Under the pieces are notes generated by a model. It made no database searches. It saw only the letters and a list, made by a program, of their open reading frames with translations, and had not been told where the DNA came from. A DNA stretch of 64,000 nucleotides from Bordetella parapertussis (GTDB taxonomy: Bacteria; Pseudomonadota; Gammaproteobacteria; Burkholderiales; Burkholderiaceae_B), in NCBI GenBank assembly GCA_945897365.1, contig CAMDFD010000007.1, positions 1 through 64,000 on the forward strand, read 5' to 3'. Numbering within the stretch: position 1 is the stretch's first letter; each line of letters begins with the position of its first letter. A program made the position numbers and the translations under genes. Shown here piece after piece: positions 17,515-25,913 of this stretch.

Positions 17515-18908
17515 AGCATCGAATCGAGCATATCCACTTTGTGGGCATTGGCGGCTCTGGCATGAGCGGTATTGCCGAGGTATTGCTCAATCTTGGCTAT
17601 CGTATCTCTGGCTCAGATTTGTCACAGTCCGCAGTCACGCAACGTTTAGCCGATCTTGGTGCGTTGATTTCTGTAGGCCATCAGGCTGAAAACGTGAGAG
17701 GTGCCGACGCGATCGTGACGTCGACGGCGGTGGCCAATAACAATCCTGAGGTGATCGCGGCGCGCGAGGCTCGGATTCCTGTGGTGCCGCGCGCGGTCAT
17801 GTTGGCCGAGTTGATGCGACTCAAGCGCGGGATTGCCGTGGCCGGCACGCATGGAAAAACGACGACGACGAGCTTGGTGGCGAGTGTTCTGGCCGCAGGC
17901 GGGCTTGATCCTACTTTTGTGATCGGCGGTCGGTTGAATTCTGCAGGCGCGAATGCCGGTTTGGGACAGGGCGACTTTATCGTCGTCGAAGCTGACGAGT
18001 CCGATGCTTCCTTTTTGAATCTTTTGCCCGTGATGGCGATCATCACCAACATTGATGCGGACCATATGGATACCTATGGTCACGATGTCGCAAAACTCAA
18101 GAGTGCGTTTGTCGAGTTTACGCAGCGTTTGCCTTTTTATGGCAGTGCGATCGTGTGTTCTGACGATGCGAATGTACGTGAGATTTTGCCGTTTGTATCC
18201 AGACCCGTCATTACCTATGGCGTTCGCGCAGACGCACAAGTCCGCGCGACCAACGTGCGCGCAGCGGGTACGCGGATGATGTTCGATGTGGAGCGTCAAA
18301 CTCGGCAGGGTGCCTTGCCCAAGATGTCGGTTGAATTAAACCTGCCAGGGTTGCACAACGTATTGAATGCGTTGGCTGCGATCTCCGTCGCAACAGAGTT
18401 GGGTGTGGACGATGTCGCCATCATCAGCGCTTTGTCGAGTTTCGGTGGTGTGGGTAGACGATTTACGCAGGTGGGTGACTTCAAGGCTAAAAACGGCGGT
18501 ATGTTCAGCGTGATTGATGACTACGGACATCATCCCGTTGAAATGGCGGCGACCTTGGCGGCTGCACGAGGCGCTTGGCCTGAAAGACGTATTGTGTTGG
18601 CGTTTCAGCCCCACCGCTACACGCGCACAAGAGATTGTTTTGAGGATTTCGTCAAAGTCCTAAGCTCTGCGGATGCTGTGCTGCTGACGGAAGTCTATGC
18701 GGCAGGCGAGCCCGCACTCGTCGCAGCCGATGGACGCGCGCTTGCGCGTGGCGTGCGCGTCGCCGGCAAGGTGGAGCCTGTGTTTGTCGAAGATGTGGGC
18801 GCGATGCACGAAGCGATTCGGGATTTTGCACAAGCAGGTGATGTGGTCATCGTGATGGGGGCGGGCTCAATCAGTAAAGTGCCCGAACTGCTAGGGAGTC
18901 AGCGATGA
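17511..18908 (+). CDS. murC: UDP-MurNAc:L-alanine ligase
   Basis: MurC starts the peptide stem by adding L-alanine to UDP-MurNAc. The 465-residue protein carries the UDP-binding loop HFVGIGGSGMSGIAEVL, the ATP loop AVAGTHGKTTTTSL (about 116), EADESDASFLNL, NIDADHMDTYG, and the C-terminal VIDDYGHHPVEMAAT and FQPHRYTRT blocks. It overlaps murG and ddlB by 4 bp each. Confidence 0.97.
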   Translation: MKHRIEHIHFVGIGGSGMSGIAEVLLNLGYRISGSDLSQSAVTQRLADLGALISVGHQAENVRGADAIVTSTAVANNNPEVIAAREARIPVVPRAVMLAELMRLKRGIAVAGTHGKTTTTSLVASVLAAGGLDPTFVIGGRLNSAGANAGLGQGDFIVVEADESDASFLNLLPVMAIITNIDADHMDTYGHDVAKLKSAFVEFTQRLPFYGSAIVCSDDANVREILPFVSRPVITYGVRADAQVRATNVRAAGTRMMFDVERQTRQGALPKMSVELNLPGLHNVLNALAAISVATELGVDDVAIISALSSFGGVGRRFTQVGDFKAKNGGMFSVIDDYGHHPVEMAATLAAARGAWPERRIVLAFQPHRYTRTRDCFEDFVKVLSSADAVLLTEVYAAGEPALVAADGRALARGVRVAGKVEPVFVEDVGAMHEAIRDFAQAGDVVIVMGAGSISKVPELLGSQR

Positions 18909-19861
18909 ATTCTCAAGATTTCGGCAAGGTCGGCGTGCTCTATGGTGGAAAATCCGCGGAACGAGAGGTTTCGCTGATGTCAGGTGGTGGCGTTCATGCC
19001 GCGCTGCGCAGTCAAGGCGTGGATGCGCATTTGTTCGATACCGGTACGCGCAGTTTGTCGGAGCTTGCACAGCAGGGCTTTGATCGTGTGTTTATCGCCT
19101 TGCACGGACGTTATGGTGAGGATGGCACCTTGCAGGGAGCCTTGGAATTATTGGAGATCCCTTACACGGGCAGTGGCCCGATGGCTTCGAGCCTTGCCAT
19201 GGACAAAGTCATGACTAAGCGTGTCTGGCTGCAGGCGGGTTTGCCAACGCCTGGCTATGCAGAGCTCACGGGTGAGGATGGCGTGTCCGCAGCGGCTGCG
19301 GCCTTGGGTTTGCCTCTGATGATGAAGCCGCCGCATGAAGGTTCAACGCTTGGTATCGTCAAAGTCAGCGAAGTAGATGCGCTGGTCGACGGCTATCGGC
19401 TTGCTGCGCGCTACGACGAGGTCGTATTGGCAGAGCAGTTCATTACCGGACGCGAGTTGACGGTCGCAGTGTTGGGTCGTGGCCCGAGCGCGAGAGCGCT
19501 ACCGCCCATCGAGATAGTCGCGCCAGGTGGTAACTACGACTACCAGAATAAATATTTTTCGGACGAGACCCAGTATTTGTGTCCGGCACCGATTGCACCC
19601 GCCTTGTCGCAGTACATCGCTGAGCTGAGTGTGCGGGCTTATCGTTCGCTGGGTTGCGAAGGTTGGGGACGCGCTGATGTGATTTTGGATGCGCAAGACC
19701 GTCCTTGGCTCATTGAAATGAATACCTCGCCCGGGATGACGGGTCATTCGCTTGTGCCGATGGCGGCTAAAGCGGTCGGGATGAGTTATCCCGATTTGTG
19801 TGTACACATACTGAAGGACGCGCGCTGTAAAGTGGGGCGCGTCAATCAGGTTCAAGGATAA
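18905..19861 (+). CDS. ddlB: D-alanine:D-alanine ligase B
   Basis: Makes D-Ala-D-Ala for MurF. The 318-residue ATP-grasp enzyme shows the N-terminal VGVLYGGKSAEREVSLMSG, HGRYGEDGTLQGALELL, YTGSGPMASSLAMDK, the ATP-binding PLMMKPPHEGSTLGI near 143, and the Mg-binding LIEMNTSPGMTGHSLVP near 270. It overlaps murC by 4 bp and lies 12 bp ahead of ftsQ. Confidence 0.97.
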   Translation: MNSQDFGKVGVLYGGKSAEREVSLMSGGGVHAALRSQGVDAHLFDTGTRSLSELAQQGFDRVFIALHGRYGEDGTLQGALELLEIPYTGSGPMASSLAMDKVMTKRVWLQAGLPTPGYAELTGEDGVSAAAAALGLPLMMKPPHEGSTLGIVKVSEVDALVDGYRLAARYDEVVLAEQFITGRELTVAVLGRGPSARALPPIEIVAPGGNYDYQNKYFSDETQYLCPAPIAPALSQYIAELSVRAYRSLGCEGWGRADVILDAQDRPWLIEMNTSPGMTGHSLVPMAAKAVGMSYPDLCVHILKDARCKVGRVNQVQG

Positions 19862-19873
19862 GCGGAGTTATTT

Positions 19874-20680
19874 GTGTGGAACGAAGCCCGTACGATCAAC
19901 CGTCTTGCCAACACCCTCGCGGTGCTGGCGGTGCTGGCCATGTTGGCTGGGGGGATCTATTGGCTGATTCAGCGACCACAGTTCGAACTGCAAGCGATCG
20001 AGATCGAGCCCGCGCCCAATTCGACTTTGCATTATGTGACGCCGGCGAGTATTCAAAACGCCATTGCGGGAAATCTGACGGGCAATTTCTTTACGATCAA
20101 CTTAGTCGATGCGCAGAAAGTATTCGAGGATGCGCCCTGGGTTCGTTCCGCTTCCGTCAGGCGCATTTGGCCCAACGCGATCAGGGTCTCGATCGAAGAG
20201 CAACAACCGCTTGCGTTGTGGAACGAGAGTCAAATGCTCAATACCTGGGGACAGGTCTTTACCGCGAACCAAGGGGAACTGGACGACGATGTGGTGCTGC
20301 CCCAATTCGACGGTCCCGAGGGCAAAGAGTTGCTCGTAGTCCATCGCTACGCCGAACTCGCGCGCTGGTTCGCGCCTTTGGATGTGACCGTTCGCAAGCT
20401 TTCACTCAGCGATCGCTTAGCCTGGCAAGTCACGCTCTCAAATGGTATGACGCTGGCACTCGGTCGCGATCCAGGTGCCGACGCGCCCGATCCGCAGGGT
20501 GGCATACCGGGCGCTTTGCCTTTTGCGATGCGCATACAACGGTTTGTTCAGGCTTTGCCCATGGCAAGCCAAAAAATTGGAGATCGGGCGGTGACGCATG
20601 CCGATCTGCGCTATCCCAACGGTTTTGCACTAACGCTTGCAGCCTTACCCGAAAACCCTCAACTCAAAAAGAAACGATAA
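19874..20680 (+). CDS. ftsQ: cell division protein FtsQ
   Basis: A bitopic division protein that recruits FtsL and FtsB. The 268-residue chain has a short cytoplasmic part, one membrane segment (about residues 13-35), a POTRA domain beginning with FELQAIEIEPAP, and the FtsQ beta domain containing VRSASVRRIWPNAIRVSIEEQQPLA. GTG at 19874 is the start, as AGCGGAG precedes it and there is no suitable ATG. A 270-codon open frame two bases out of phase covers the same bases and is a shadow. Confidence 0.94.
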   Translation: MWNEARTINRLANTLAVLAVLAMLAGGIYWLIQRPQFELQAIEIEPAPNSTLHYVTPASIQNAIAGNLTGNFFTINLVDAQKVFEDAPWVRSASVRRIWPNAIRVSIEEQQPLALWNESQMLNTWGQVFTANQGELDDDVVLPQFDGPEGKELLVVHRYAELARWFAPLDVTVRKLSLSDRLAWQVTLSNGMTLALGRDPGADAPDPQGGIPGALPFAMRIQRFVQALPMASQKIGDRAVTHADLRYPNGFALTLAALPENPQLKKKR

Positions 20681-20684
20681 CGCC

Positions 20685-21911
20685 ATGACCCGTGACATCA
20701 AGGATCTGATCGTCGCCCTCGATATCGGCACCAGCAAAGTAGTTGCTGTCGTCGCCGAGGTATTGCCCGAGGGGCGTTTTGAAGTGCTTGGCTTGGGCCA
20801 GCATGAGTCCCGAGGCATGCGCAAAGGAGTTGTAGTCAACATTGAGACTACGGTCAACTCCATCCAGCGCGCCCTCGAAGAAGCAGAACTGATGGCGGAT
20901 TGCAAAATTCGCGATGTCTATACCGGTATTGCGGGTAGTCATATCCGTAGCTTTAATTCGAGCGGCATGGTGGCCGTTAAAGACAAGGAAGTCACGGCAA
21001 CGGATGTCGCGCGCGTGATCGAAACGGCTAAGGCGGTGAATATCCCGACGGATCAACAAGTCCTGCATGTGTTGACCCAAGAGTTCATCGTGGATGGACA
21101 AGAGGACATCCGCGAGCCTATAGGTATGAGCGGCTTGCGCCTGGAAGTCAAAGTGCACATTGTCACGGGCGCTGTGAGCGCGGCTCAGAACATCGTGAAA
21201 TGTGTGCGCCGCTGCGGTTTGGAAGTGCAGGATTTGATCTTACAGCCACTTGCTTCCAGTCTCGCATGTTTGACGGCAGATGAAAAAGAGTTAGGCGTGG
21301 TGTTGGTCGACATTGGGGGCGGGACAACCGATGTCGCGATTTATACGGGTGGAGCGATTCGTCACACAGCCGTCCTGCCGATTGCCGGAGATCAGATCAC
21401 CAGCGATATCGCGGCCATGCTGCGCACGCCAACGCCAGATGCTGAAGACATCAAATTACGTTTCGGCGTGGCCAAGCAAGTGCTCGCGAGTCCAGACGAA
21501 GTGGTCGAAGTTCCTGGCCTCGGCGATCGTGGTCCTAGGCAAGTCAAGCGCCAGGCGCTGGGTGCGGTGATAGAGCCGCGCGTCGAAGAACTGTTTGGCT
21601 TGGTGCAACAAGTGATCCGCGAGTCTGGCTATGAAGACTTGTTGTCCTCTGGCGTGGTGCTCACCGGTGGATCGTCGATGATGCCGGGCATGGTTGAACT
21701 CGCCGAGGATGTCTTTTTAAAGCCTGTGCGCGTGGCGGTGCCTGAGTATGACGGGAGCTTGGCGGATGTGATGCGCAGCCCTCGTTTTGCGACGGTCATG
21801 GGCTTGTTGGGCGAGGCGAGAATGCAGCGCTTGCGTGGTCGTAAATTTACGCAGACGTCAGGAAGTTTTAAAGCTATATTGGCACGGATGAAAGAGTGGT
21901 TTACGCAATGA
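20685..21911 (+). CDS. ftsA: cell division protein FtsA
   Basis: Actin-like ATPase that tethers FtsZ to the membrane. The 408-residue protein starts with the phosphate 1 motif LIVALDIGTSKVVAVVAE, has the SHS2 (1C) domain around residues 84-160 (DVYTGIAGSHIRSFNSSGMV), the phosphate 2 motif VLVDIGGGTTDVAIYTGGA, the adenosine motif VVLTGGSSMMPGM, and an amphipathic C-terminal helix ending ARMKEWFTQ for membrane binding. I use the ATG at 20685, four bases after ftsQ; an upstream in-frame start at 20637 lies inside ftsQ. Confidence 0.96.
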   Translation: MTRDIKDLIVALDIGTSKVVAVVAEVLPEGRFEVLGLGQHESRGMRKGVVVNIETTVNSIQRALEEAELMADCKIRDVYTGIAGSHIRSFNSSGMVAVKDKEVTATDVARVIETAKAVNIPTDQQVLHVLTQEFIVDGQEDIREPIGMSGLRLEVKVHIVTGAVSAAQNIVKCVRRCGLEVQDLILQPLASSLACLTADEKELGVVLVDIGGGTTDVAIYTGGAIRHTAVLPIAGDQITSDIAAMLRTPTPDAEDIKLRFGVAKQVLASPDEVVEVPGLGDRGPRQVKRQALGAVIEPRVEELFGLVQQVIRESGYEDLLSSGVVLTGGSSMMPGMVELAEDVFLKPVRVAVPEYDGSLADVMRSPRFATVMGLLGEARMQRLRGRKFTQTSGSFKAILARMKEWFTQ

Positions 21912-22084
21912 ATTTGATGTCTTCTGACATCGAACAAGACGAGGAGCAATGGTGCGACTCGGCTTGAAGTGGAGATGTTTCAAGCCCGCTGCGGATACGT
22001 TCGGCATCGAGTTTGAGACGATTTCTAAAATGTAGTTTGGGGAATTTAGAAACGTTCGAAGTTTAAGACTTGAGGGAGTCAATC

Positions 22085-23245
22085 ATGATGTTTGAAATGT
22101 TAGATAACGCTAATAAGGGCACCGTCATTAAAGTCGTCGGTGTTGGTGGAGCGGGTGGCAATGCTGTCTCGCATATGATTCGTTCCGGTGTGCAGGGCGT
22201 CGATTTCATTTGCTGCAACACTGATGCGCAAGCATTGGCTGCAACCAATGCGCCTGTCCAGATTCGTCTGGGTCGTACTGGTTTGGGTGCGGGTGCCAAG
22301 CCTGATCAGGGCCGTGCAGCAGCCGAATTGGCGCGCGAGGAAATTCGCTCTGCACTGAGCGGCGCCAATATGGTGTTTATTACCGCAGGCATGGGCGGTG
22401 GCACCGGTACAGGCGCGGGTCCCGTGGTGGCTGAGGTGGCTAAGGAACTTGGTATTTTGACGGTCGGCGTCGTCACCAAGCCTTTCTCCTTTGAAGGCAC
22501 CAAGCGCATGAAAATGTCGGAAGACGGCATCAATGAGTTATCCAAGTCCGTGCATTCACTCATCGTTGTGTTGAATGAAAATCTGTACGAATTGATGGAT
22601 GAGGATGCTACGCAGGCGGATTGTTTCAAGGCGGCTGACGATGTCTTGCATAACGCGTGTGCCGGTATCGCCGAAATTATTAACGTCGAAGGTAACGTGA
22701 ACGTCGACTTTGAGGACGTCAAGACCATTATGGGCGAGCAAGGTCAAGCGATGCTGGGTACTGCGATGGCTGCTGGACCGGATCGCGCCAAGGTTGCCGC
22801 AGAGCAAGCCGTGGCATGTCCGTTGCTCGAAGGCGTAAACTTGAACGGTGCGCGTGGCGTGTTGGTCAACATTACGGCAAGCAGCTCGCTCAAGATGAAA
22901 GAGACGCGTGCCATTATGGATCACATCAGCGGATTTGCAGCGCCTGAAGCGACAGTGATCTTTGGTACGGCTTATGACGACACGATGGGCGATAACTTGC
23001 GTGTGACGGTTGTGGCGACAGGCTTGGGCCGTGCGCAAAGCCGTCCAGTGCTCGTCTCGGAGCCAATGGAAATGCAGCGCACGGGGACGGATAACATGCT
23101 TGTTGGTCATAACAGCCAGGATCTGGGTGTGCCTTCGGTGTTGCGTAATCCTCGCTCGCAGGCAAGCGCTCAAGTGCGCGCGCTTGAGACGTCGGGAATG
23201 GAACACTACGACATTCCTGCGTTTTTGCGTCGTCAGGCGGATTGA
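22085..23245 (+). CDS. ftsZ: cell division GTPase FtsZ
   Basis: Tubulin homologue that forms the Z ring. The 386-residue protein shows KVVGVGGAGGNAVSHM at the start, the tubulin signature GGGTGTGAGPVVAEVAKELG near 106, and a C-terminal conserved peptide YDIPAFLRRQAD that binds FtsA and ZipA. The signature loop has Gly where most FtsZ proteins have the second Ala (GAGP instead of GAAP). The start is the ATG at 22085 behind GAGGGAG. The 173-bp gap from ftsA is the largest inside the cluster and may hold a dedicated promoter. Confidence 0.97.
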   Translation: MMFEMLDNANKGTVIKVVGVGGAGGNAVSHMIRSGVQGVDFICCNTDAQALAATNAPVQIRLGRTGLGAGAKPDQGRAAAELAREEIRSALSGANMVFITAGMGGGTGTGAGPVVAEVAKELGILTVGVVTKPFSFEGTKRMKMSEDGINELSKSVHSLIVVLNENLYELMDEDATQADCFKAADDVLHNACAGIAEIINVEGNVNVDFEDVKTIMGEQGQAMLGTAMAAGPDRAKVAAEQAVACPLLEGVNLNGARGVLVNITASSSLKMKETRAIMDHISGFAAPEATVIFGTAYDDTMGDNLRVTVVATGLGRAQSRPVLVSEPMEMQRTGTDNMLVGHNSQDLGVPSVLRNPRSQASAQVRALETSGMEHYDIPAFLRRQAD

Positions 23246-23415
23246 TCGACTAAGCATCTGACTCCCTATACCTTAGGCCTCTTTTGGGGCTTCTGGTTTT
23301 TGGTTTGGCACCCGGTCTTCCCCAGGCAGGGTGTCTTGTCGCTCCTTTTTTTGCAGTGCAATAAGCATCAAAAGCGGTACAATAGTGTTAGATCTTAAGG
23401 AATTAGCTTCGATTT

Positions 23416-24339
23416 ATGTTTCGCCAACGTACGCTCAAAAATCTCGTCAAGACCACAGGGGTCGGCCTTCACTCTGGCCGCCGTGTCGAGTTGACGCTGC
23501 GCCCAGCCGCGCCTGATACGGGGATTGTTTTTCATCGGGTCGATTTGCCCGATGTTGTTGATATTCCTGCGCAGGCTGCGATGGTGCGAGATACGCGGAT
23601 GGCTTCCGTACTCGGAGAGGGCGTGGGCCGCGTGTCAACAGTCGAGCACCTGATGTCGGCGCTCGCGGGCTTGGGCATCGACAATCTTCATATTGATTTG
23701 ACCGCCGAAGAAGTTCCGATCATGGACGGTAGCGCGGCGACGTTTATTTACTTGCTTCGTTCGGCGGGTATCGAGGAACAAAACGCACCCAAGAAATTTT
23801 TGCGTGTCCTCAAAACCATCGAAGTCAGCGAAGGCGAGGGCACCCAAGCCAAATGGGCTCGCCTCGAGCCTCATGATGGCTTTGCTTTGGCGTTTTCCAT
23901 TGATTTTCGCCATCCTGCGATTAATTCGACGGCCAACTTCGCCGAGATCGATTTTGCGACACAGTCTTATGTCAAAGAGATCGCACGCGCGCGCACTTTT
24001 GGTTTCGTCAACGAAGTCGAAACTTTACGTTCCATGGGATTGGCGCGTGGTGGCAGTTTGGATAACGCGATCGTGATGGATGAGTATCGCGTCCTGAATA
24101 CTGACGGTCTTCGTTACGATGACGAGTTTGTTAAACACAAGATTCTGGATGCCGTTGGCGACCTCTATCTTATTGGTAAGCCTCTTGTCGCGCGCTATGT
24201 GGCGTGTAAATCTGGTCATGCGCTCAATAACCAACTGGCCTTGAGTTTGCTAGCCCAAAAAGATGCTTGGGAGATCGTTACTTATGGTTCTCAGGCTGAG
24301 GCCCCTGCAGCGTATCAGCAGGAGTGGAAATTGGCTTAG
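23416..24339 (+). CDS. lpxC: UDP-3-O-acyl-N-acetylglucosamine deacetylase
   Basis: Zinc deacetylase that commits precursors to lipid A. The 307-residue protein shows RTLKNLVKTTGVGLHSGRRV at the start, the zinc motif STVEHLMSALAGLGIDN near 75, PIMDGSAATFIYLL, the second-half motif RARTFGFVNEVETL and LDAVGDLYLIGKPL with further catalytic residues. A TACAAT hexamer at 23378-23383 may be a local -10. Its last 62 bp overlap the convergent DciA-like gene. Confidence 0.97.
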   Translation: MFRQRTLKNLVKTTGVGLHSGRRVELTLRPAAPDTGIVFHRVDLPDVVDIPAQAAMVRDTRMASVLGEGVGRVSTVEHLMSALAGLGIDNLHIDLTAEEVPIMDGSAATFIYLLRSAGIEEQNAPKKFLRVLKTIEVSEGEGTQAKWARLEPHDGFALAFSIDFRHPAINSTANFAEIDFATQSYVKEIARARTFGFVNEVETLRSMGLARGGSLDNAIVMDEYRVLNTDGLRYDDEFVKHKILDAVGDLYLIGKPLVARYVACKSGHALNNQLALSLLAQKDAWEIVTYGSQAEAPAAYQQEWKLA

Positions 24340-24826
24340 TCGTGCCTTGAGGTTGATGATGCCTGAGTAGTTTTGCGACGGCATCGGCAAGAGGCCCCGG
24401 ACGCAAGGCGCCGCGTAAATCCTCAAATGCCTTAAGGTCTTGTTGATCCAAAGCGCGAGCTTCTCTAGGTGGCTTTGCGACCTCTGGTAGCCCGAGCCCT
24501 CCTTGAACTTTTAACTTTATTTCAGCGACGTTCCAACCCAGTGATTGCATATGCGTCGTAACACGTGGCGCTAATTGACGGAACTTTGCAGCGAACGCAG
24601 CACTCGAAACCATCAGCGTCAAAACTTGGTTTTCAAGTTTCACAACCTCGAAGGCGCTGCGCATATTTTGCGCAAGCGCACTGACCACGGCACTTCGCAT
24701 TTTGAGATGCATTTGTGCGGTCGCCAATACGTTGGCTGATTGCGAGTCGTGACCCAGCCACCCAATTAAATGGGTGTTGCCAGATTGCCCATTAGTGTGC
24801 GATCGGCGAGGTGGGGGAGCGTCCAT
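24278..24826 (-). CDS. DUF721/DciA-like protein
   Basis: A 182-residue protein with a DUF721 core at about residues 40-110: a helix, then LENQVLTLMVSSAAFAAKFRQLAPRV and a strand IKLKVQGG. DciA-type DUF721 proteins load the replicative helicase DnaB in bacteria lacking DnaC, and the gene often sits between lpxC and the M23 peptidase or secA in Burkholderiales. The C-terminal 60 residues are Pro/Gln-rich and look disordered. No ribosome binding site is visible before the ATG, so the start is uncertain. It is only 17 bp from the divergent M23 gene start. Confidence 0.75.
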   Translation of the reverse strand: MDAPPPRRSHTNGQSGNTHLIGWLGHDSQSANVLATAQMHLKMRSAVVSALAQNMRSAFEVVKLENQVLTLMVSSAAFAAKFRQLAPRVTTHMQSLGWNVAEIKLKVQGGLGLPEVAKPPREARALDQQDLKAFEDLRGALRPGPLADAVAKLLRHHQPQGTTKPISTPADTLQGPQPENHK

Positions 24827-24843
24827 AGGTAAAGGATGATGAG

Positions 24844-25824
24844 ATGAAGTTAGTGATTATGCCTTCGCGGCAGGGGCAATATGCACCCATTACGGTGAGT
24901 GTAAGCCGTCTAATCCTAATTGGCGGTCTTTTGTTTGTGGTGGCCTTGATTGCAGGCGCCGCCTTGCAACGCTTGCTTTGGACGGTGCAGCCTGAAACGC
25001 ACGTTGTGCGTCCCGTCGCGTCCTCTCCTCCAGTTTCAGATGCGCAGGCGATGCGCTTGCTTGCGACCAAGGTGGGTGAGCTACAGGCTACCGTAGCACG
25101 TCTTGACGGTTTGGGTCAGCGTGTGGCTAAAGTCGCAGGTTTGCCCCACAAAGATGTCACGATCGTGCCTGAGTTGCCTGAGGCGACTTTCGTGTTGGAT
25201 GACCTTTGGGTCCCCGCTTCAGAGGCAAATACTCCACCTCTTGCGCAGCTCGAGGGTGAATTGGGCTGGTTACAAAAAAATCTGTCTAGGCAAGGGGATT
25301 ATTTGTCGATGCTGGATCTGGCGGTGACGCAACAAGCCGCCACTGTCGCGCGTTTGCCGACAGCGATGCCCATCGAGTCCTACCCGTATCTGAGCTCGTC
25401 CTATGGCTGGCGACGTAACCCGTTTAACGGTCAGATGAGTATGCACGAGGGTTTGGACTTTAGTGCGCCTCATGACACGCCGATACGCGCGGCAGCAGGC
25501 GGTGTGGTGAGGACTGTGACGGTGCACCGGGGTTACGGCAACATGGTAGAAATTGATCACGGCGAGGGGCTGATGACGCGTTATGCACACGCCAAGACTA
25601 TTTTAGTTAAAGAGGGCGCGGTCGTGACCCGGGGACAGTTGATTGCACGCGTGGGCTCGACAGGCCTGTCTACGGGCCCCCATTTACACTTCGAAGTCAG
25701 AAAAGATGACAAACCCCTCGATCCCCGAGCTTTTTTAGCCGGACAACCGATCACAACGCCGGTGGCAAGCGCGCGACCGGTCACAGGGTCATCCTCAATG
25801 ACATGGCAGCCGCGGGTGCGTTAA
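24844..25824 (+). CDS. M23 family metallopeptidase
   Basis: A 326-residue envelope protein with one N-terminal membrane segment (about residues 19-40), a helical periplasmic region, and a LytM/M23 domain from about 190. Metal and catalytic residues are in place: MHEGLDFSAPHDTPI (His and Asp), RYAHAKTI, and GPHLHFEVR (the HxH motif). Enzymes of this kind cut peptidoglycan cross-links or, in EnvC-like form, activate amidases; with both His motifs intact it is probably active. AAAGGATG precedes the ATG. It lies ahead of secA, as in many Burkholderiales. Confidence 0.92.
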   Translation: MKLVIMPSRQGQYAPITVSVSRLILIGGLLFVVALIAGAALQRLLWTVQPETHVVRPVASSPPVSDAQAMRLLATKVGELQATVARLDGLGQRVAKVAGLPHKDVTIVPELPEATFVLDDLWVPASEANTPPLAQLEGELGWLQKNLSRQGDYLSMLDLAVTQQAATVARLPTAMPIESYPYLSSSYGWRRNPFNGQMSMHEGLDFSAPHDTPIRAAAGGVVRTVTVHRGYGNMVEIDHGEGLMTRYAHAKTILVKEGAVVTRGQLIARVGSTGLSTGPHLHFEVRKDDKPLDPRAFLAGQPITTPVASARPVTGSSSMTWQPRVR

Positions 25825-25913
25825 ACTCAACACCTTATTGGGCAATCACCAACCTAACAATTTCTTAGTTTCTCTCGTATCTTGACGCGAGAACTCGAAC
25901 AGGTTCATCACGC

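Noticed and set aside
17646..18299. 217-codon minus-strand frame inside murC
   Set aside because: It is antisense to intact MurC motifs; composition is His/Arg-rich as expected for a shadow.
19876..20688. 270-codon plus-strand frame over ftsQ
   Set aside because: It lies out of phase with FtsQ, which has a clear membrane segment, POTRA domain and operon position; the rival frame encodes an Arg/Ser-rich shadow.
22556..23257. 233-codon minus-strand frame inside ftsZ
   Set aside because: It is antisense to the strongly conserved FtsZ frame and has no ribosome binding site.
23351..23383. Complete sigma-70 promoter for lpxC
   Set aside because: TACAAT at 23378 is a good -10, but TTGCAG at 23351 would need a 21-bp spacer, so only the -10 is mentioned.
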